A stretch of 64,000 bases of DNA from Diadema setosum (Eukaryota; Echinodermata; Echinoidea; Diadematoida; Diadematidae), in assembly GCF_964275005.1 (NCBI RefSeq), contig NW_027307676.1:124001-188000 (forward strand), in the 5' to 3' direction. This document shows, in pieces, positions 58,401 through 64,000 of the stretch. Under the pieces are notes generated by a model that did not search any database, was not told the DNA's origin, and saw only the letters and a list, made by a program, of their open reading frames with translations. The translations under genes were made by a program, and so were the position numbers. The stretch's first letter is position 1; each line of letters starts with the position of its first letter.

Positions 58401-60600
58401 TCATGTCTGTAAGATCTCAAGGTGGTGAGTTTGAAGAAAATGGTTCCCATGTTCATTATACTGATGACCCGGTCCACAAAATCGGCCATAACAAATCTCT
58501 GTCAAGAAAGACAAGTATTGGTTAAGTGCAACGCTTGTGATTATTTTTCTCTTGAATAATGAAAACACGTGGTGCTCATGCAGAGGAAAGATAGAGAAAG
58601 ACAGTTAGTTTGTTGCTTGTCCAAAAGAAAATTATAGAGGTTAATAGTAACAAAGTTGTTATGATAATACTAATAATGACAGTAACAAGTAGAAGAAGAG
58701 AACAGAGAAAGATTTGATTAGATAACGGGTGTAAATATGTGAGTATATACAGTTCAAAAGGTGAACGCATGCTATTTTGTTTGTTTATTGGGTGAACGCT
58801 GAATAATATTGCTGAGTGATTTGATAAGTTTCCCTCTAACCATGGATTTTTGTTACTACTGTTATCAAACTAAAAGATAAAAACAAAGACTTGTGATGTT
58901 TCGAGGGATTAATTTGCCATTTTTTATTACTATATACAACGTTTCCGAAAAATGTATATATACATTGTATAAAATTTCATATTTGATTATTTATTATTTT
59001 ATTAAGAACCGGAGCTTGTGGATTTGAAGAAGTACAGTATAACATTTCTGGTACGACAATCCCGGAAAATGTGGCCATGCAGGACCTATGTAACAAAACA
59101 AAAAAAGTATGTTCTGGAATGGATTTGTGTAAGCTTGCATTCACGCTGAACCTCCTGTGGACACGGGAGGAGTCGAGATTTAACTTTTTAGCTCCCGCGA
59201 TTCCCGCGTACGCTCCAGTGAACACGGAAGGCATGCAAGCTTTTGTACCTCCCGCGTATTCCCTCAGCTTCCTCTGAGCATCACGAGAGGGATAAGAGAT
59301 TAGTGCTCCCGCGTTTACCGCACTTCACTGAATAGAGAGCGCGAACTTTGAAATTACCCCGTAATCCCTCCTCTTCTGTATAATATGATAGTCTTAACAA
59401 TTATACAAGATGCGAGATTATTTAACTCCAGAAATAATAGAAAATAGACCTACTTTGATGCTGATATGCATGTCTACAGTCGTTGCTATATTATACTAAA
59501 GTTTCTCAAGTAAATATAACCGTATATACCCATAGTTTATAGTTCATAAATTCAAGCAGTTCCGCCTCTCTGCTTCATGTCTATAGATCTTAAGTTGGTG
59601 AGTTTGAAAAATGGTTCCCATGTTCATTACTGATGACCCGGACCAAAATCGGCCATAACAAATACTTTGTCAAGAAAGTATTGATTAAGAGTGCAACGCT
59701 TGTGATTTTTTCTCTTGAATAATGAAAACACGTGGTGCTCATGCAGAGGAAAGATAGCGAAAGACAGTTTGCTGCTTGTCTAAAAGAAAATTACAGAGGT
59801 TATAATATATAGTAACAAGGTTGTTGTGATGATACGAATGACAGTATAGAAGAAGAAGAAGAAGAAGAAGAAGAAGAAGAAGAAGAAGAAGAAGAACAGA
59901 AAAAGACTGACCAGTTGTAAAGATGTGAGTATAAGGTTCGAAAGATGAACGCATTTGTTTGTTTAAGGTGAATGCTGAATACTATGCATTTGACAAGTTT
60001 CCCTCTTCCCATGGATTTTTGTAACTACTGTTATCAATATGCAGAACAAATCAAAAACTACTTGTAATCTGTTGATGGATTTACAGGTTTGCCATATTAC
60101 ATGTATACTATTTAAAAAAAAAAAGTTTCCGGAAAAAAAAAAAAAAAAAAAAAAAAGATTAGTAGAACCAAAGCTTGTGGATGGGAAGAAGTACAATATA
60201 AAATTCCCGGTACCACAATCCCGAAAAAATGTGGCCATGGATAGTACTAAATGTAACAGAAAATACAATTCTGGAATGGATTTGTGATATGCTTGTATTT
60301 GCTCAGAACCTCCTGTGAACGCGGGAGGAGTCGAGATTTGTAGCTCCCGCGATTCCCGCGTTCGCTCCAAGGAATATGGAAGGGGTACGTGCAAGCTTTT
60401 GTGTCTTCCGCGTAATCCTCAGCACCCAAAGTATTGTGGAGCTGGTAGCACTTTCCGCGTATTCCTTTAACATCCTCTGAACATCATGAAAGGAGTGTGA
60501 GATCAGTGTTGTGCTCCCGCGTTTACCGCAGAAGAGCACTCCATTGAATAGAGAGTGCGAACTTTGAAATTGCCCCTCTGTATCCTGTCTTAACAAGGGG
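55480..60600. repeat. Higher-order tandem satellite, unit 1.12-1.17 kb, five units
   Basis: The key word AGCTCCCGCGATTCCCGCG recurs at 55771, 56893, 58019, 59190 and 60342, spaced 1122, 1126, 1171 and 1152 bp. Each unit has an AT-rich part (GAAAACACTTGGTGCTC, AGAAAATTATAGAGG, TTGATTATGAACC) and a CpG-rich part. The CpG-rich part is four or five subrepeats of about 50-62 bp, each running from an ACACGGGAGG-like word to a CTCCCGCG-like word. Units 2 and 3 are the most similar; unit 1 is the most changed. Long minus-strand frames (for instance 57832-58404) follow the repeat and are not accepted as genes. Confidence 0.93.
59845..59896. repeat. (GAA)n microsatellite inside satellite unit 4-5
   Basis: About fifteen GAA/AGA triplets where the other satellite units have only two or three, so the triplet has expanded locally in this unit. 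Confidence 0.9.
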
Positions 60601-63600
60601 AGGATGCGACATTACTGTTACTGTTACTGTTACTCCAGTAAAGAAAATGAGTTTGATAACTGGTGGGTTTGAAGAAAAGAATGCACAGTTCATAAATACA
60701 TGAAATAGACATTATAGTTATTGCCAGGACCAATATCCTGCCAAAACATGAATATTCTACGAAGAATGTATATAAATTGCATATCGAGCTCCTCGCTGTT
60801 TGTCTTCCTCTTTTTCTTGTCTTTTGACTGATGAAACCATTTGGTGCTCAGAGGAAATATAGAGAAGACAGTTGCCTTATCGCCTATCGGAAAGGACATT
60901 AAAGAGGTAAAAGAAACGAAGTTACGATGATACTAGAAGACGCAGAGAAGAGCAGCAAGATTGATCAGATTAAGGATAGTACAGAATAGATTATTTGAAT
61001 ACAATTCAAAAAGTGAACGCATAGTGAAACCATAGGTTTGCCTTGACAAATTTTTCTTCGTCTGCGTGTGATGAACACTTAGTAAGGTTATGAAACTATG
61101 TGACAAGTTTTCCCTTTTCACTTCATTGGATGTCAATGAAATCTACAATATACACTTGATATTGCAACAACGTCGAGGATTTTGCTTGCCACGTTACGAC
61201 TCAAGTTTCCGGGTGTACAACCATCATTTGGATATTCACCGTATGTATTAAATATTTTGCCGCCAGATGAAGAAATGCATGATCACTCCGTGTCGTGGCA
61301 GAGAGGTAAGCTTTCGTTAATAGCGTTCATCAGATATTAAATTTTAACATATAAATTTAAGATCCGGAGCTTGTCGATGGACATTTGAACCAAGACCTTA
61401 TGGGAAGGGTAAGCATTCTGTCAAGGAAGTGAGGATAATGATATACCGACAATCTCTTCGTGAAAGTGAGGAGAAAGGTAAGTGAAAATAAAGCATGCCT
61501 ATTATATAATTTCAATAATTGCCTGTGGTCTGTGAAGGCATTAACACTGAAAGTGGTCATGTAAATGAGAAGAAAGGTAGTAGCTCCCGTGTAGTCCCGC
61601 TCTCCCTGTTTAACTCTCAATAAGGGAGGGGACGGGTAATGACCCTTGAAGCTCCCGCGTGCTCCCGCATTTTGTAATTACAATACAGGCAAGTTGATTA
61701 CGACCTTTGTTGCTCCCGCGTTTTCCCGCGCCCCTTCTCTCGATACAGGAGGGGTAAGCAGCTTTGAAGTTCCCGCGTAATCCTGCACACCCTACTTTCA
61801 ATACGGGCGGGATACGAACCTCGTCACTCGTGTAGTCACGCACTCTGGATATCACTTATGAAGTATCAGTTGGGGGAGGGGCACTCTCTACTCTCAATAC
61901 AGGAGGGGGATACGAGCTATGTCACTCATGCGAAAATGAGAAAGGGATATACCCCGTGCCAGAAAATAATTTTCTATCACACCATGATGCGTTAACTATA
62001 ATATATCCATTATCGCTAAGTGATTTAGGCCACTAAAAAAGAGTGGAAAAAAAAAATGTAGGCACTTTGTATTAATAGTACTGTTAGATCAAAGATTCAG
62101 AGCTTGTGAAATTGAAGAAATGCAATTATATCTAATTGAAAAAAGGGATATAGTAAACAAAAATTATATATCACATTTTACTGTATCTATTTGATGATCA
62201 TGATTTTAAAAATGTTCAGGATATCACTTTTGGTGCAAATGTGTATGTCAGTTGTATCACAAAACATCCAACCATACTCTCTTTTTTTTTTCAATAAAGC
62301 CTAAACTATAAGGAAATATCGCTATTTTTCTCATTAAACCATAACTGTAGAGAAGAAAATGTGAGCAAGAATATTTCGTTGCTTATTGTGCAACACAATC
62401 TTTTTTTTTTTTTTTTTCGAGAAAAGTATGAATGTGAATTTATTGCCAAAGATTGAAGAACTTTCCCCAGAAAATGTGTCTCGGAGCAAGTGCATAAATT
62501 ATAAAAGAAATAGAAAGGCTTTTTGTTATTTCTCTGTTGGTCTACGATGTTTCATCACCTGATTAAAAAAAAAAAACAAGGAAATGTAAACGGGCACAAA
62601 ATAATACGGCAGGGGTACGAGCTTTATAGTAACTCCCGCGTTTCCCGTACAACACGCTCTCAGTACGGGAGGGGTACGATCTTTGTTATCCGAGCTTTGT
62701 AACTCCCGCGTATTCCCTCAACTTCTATTGTGCAACACAATTTTTTTTTCGAGAAAAGTATGAATGTGAATTTATTGCCAAAGATTGAAGAACTTTACCC
62801 AGAAAATGTGTCACAGAGTAAGTGCACAAATTAGAAAAGAAATAGAAAGGCTTTTTGTTATTTTTCTGTTGGTCTACGATGTTTCATCACCAGATTAAAA
62901 AAAAGAAAAGAAACGTAAAACGGGCACAAAATAATACGGCAGGGGTACGAGCTTTATAGTAACCCCCGCGTTTCCCTCACTCCCTACTCTTAATACGGGT
63001 GGGGTACGATCTTTGTTATCCGAGCTTTGTAACTCCCGCGTATTCCCTCAACTTCCTCTGAGCATCACGAGAGGGATGAGAGATTAGTGCTCCCGCGTTT
63101 ACCGCGGAAGCGCACTCCACTGATGAACACGGGAGGAGTCGAGATTAAACATTGTAGCTCCCGCGATTCCCGCGTACGCTCCAGTGAACACGGAAGGCAT
63201 GCAAGCTTTTGTACCTCCCGCGTATTCCCTCAACTTCCTCTGAGCATCACGAGAGGGATAAAAGATTAGTGCTCCCGCGTTTACCGCACTCCACTGAATA
63301 GAGAGCGCAAACTTTGAAATTACCCCGTAATCCCTCCTCTGGTATAGAGTTAACAAGGGAAGAATGCGAGATTATTGTAACTCAAGGAATAATAGAAAAT
63401 GGGCTTACTTTGATGCTGATATGCATTTCTAGTACAATCGTTGCTATAGTATATTGAAGTTTCTCAATAATAACCGTAAGGAAGTAGATTGAGCGCAACG
63501 CTTGTGATTTTTTTTCTTTTTTCTCTTGAATGAAGAAAACACTTGGTGCCCATGCAGACGAAAGATAGAGAAAGATAGTTTGTTGCTTGCACAAAAGAAA

Positions 63601-64000
63601 ATTACAGAGGTTATAGTAAAAAAGTTGTTGTGATGATACTAATAGGTCTACTGTAATGACAGTAATTAGAAGAAGAAGAACAGAAAAAGATTAGATCAGT
63701 AGAGAAAGTGCATAAATTAGAAAAGAAATAGAAAGGCTTTTCGTTATTTTTCTGTTGGTCTACGATGTTTCATCACCTGATTAAAAAAAAAAGGAAATGT
63801 AAACGGGCACAAAATAATACGGCAGGGGTACGAGCTTTAGTAACTACCGCGTTTCCCACACAACACGCTGTCAGTATGGGAGGGGTGCGAGCTTTGTAAC
63901 TCCCGCGTTTCCCTCACACCCTGCTCTTGATACGGGTGGGGTACGCTCTTTGTTATCCGAGCTTTGTAACTCCCGCGTTTCCCGCACAACACGCTCTCAC
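60600..64000. repeat. Rearranged continuation of the CTCCCGCG satellite, to the window edge
   Basis: The regular 1.15-kb order breaks down after 60600. 61570-61930 is a purer minisatellite of about 60-bp units (GGGAGGGG, GAGCTTTGT, CTCCCGCG). 62390-63060 holds two units of about 335-340 bp that start with CGAGAAAAGTATGAATGTG (62418 and 62750). A third copy of their second half begins near 63705. 63040-63400 is another CpG-rich block like those of the five-unit array (key word at 63156). 60650-61560 is diverged or unrelated AT-rich DNA. The array continues past the window. Confidence 0.85.
61570..61930. repeat. CTCCCGCG minisatellite block, about 60-bp period
   Basis: Five or six successive units with the order CTCCCGCGT, TCCCGC, CTCTCAATAC, GGAGGGG, TACGAGC and TTTGT. 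This block shows the basic unit of the satellite most clearly, without the AT-rich spacer. Confidence 0.8.

Noticed and set aside
57832-58404. 190-codon open frame on the minus strand (and similar frames at 55681-55932, 56707-57039, 63099-63356)
   Set aside because: The frames follow the satellite units, carry no known domain and end differently in each unit. Similarity between them is the DNA repeat itself.
61570-63400. CRISPR-like array of short regular repeats
   Set aside because: The spacers are themselves repeated and the host is a eukaryote. It is a minisatellite.
1-64000. LTR retroelements, endogenous viruses, Polintons
   Set aside because: I looked for gag, pol, integrase, capsid or envelope motifs and for paired LTRs, and saw none. 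The only reverse-transcriptase remnants are two LINE tails.

Overview
This window looks like nuclear DNA of a marine invertebrate deuterostome. An echinoderm is my best guess, but it is not proven. The reasons are vertebrate-like exon structures of four conserved metazoan genes, introns of about 0.1-4 kb filled with short inverted-repeat transposons, and frequent TACATGTA and TAGGCCTA words. I saw no bacterial-type gene, rRNA, tRNA or CRISPR array, and no virus-like or LTR element.

Layout. (1) 1-5077, minus strand: the first four coding exons of LMBRD1 (lysosomal cobalamin export); the rest lies beyond the left edge, and a 100-N assembly gap sits at 101-200. (2) 7426-15579, plus strand: a complete seven-exon AGPAT5-type lysophospholipid acyltransferase (372 aa). 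(3) 23552-52848, minus strand: a complete 20-exon HADHA, the alpha subunit of the mitochondrial trifunctional protein (767 aa, no frame breaks). AGPAT5 and HADHA are convergent. (4) 53329-53401, plus strand: a single first coding exon with a mitochondrial-presequence look, 480 bp from the HADHA start and divergent from it. Its position makes it the likely first exon of HADHB, the beta subunit. HADHA and HADHB are also head-to-head in vertebrates, which would let both subunits of one complex share a promoter. (5) 53.4-64 kb: no further recognisable exon; a LINE 3' remnant, then a hierarchical satellite (about 60-bp CTCCCGCG subrepeats inside 1.12-1.17 kb units) that runs off the right edge.

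The non-coding DNA is the more unusual part. It holds six copies, in two subfamilies, of a TTAA-flanked piggyBac-like MITE with G-run hairpins at both ends. A nearly perfect 1.38-kb palindrome lies in HADHA intron 1. There are several nested insertions (MITE in MITE, hAT-like in hAT-like) and a MITE family whose body imitates telomeric TTAGGG. A tandem duplication crosses a transposon end, and a 254-bp tandem array lies inside a hAT-like element. All exon joins were checked by hand for GT-AG borders and for phase. Protein names rest on remembered family sequences, not on a database search.
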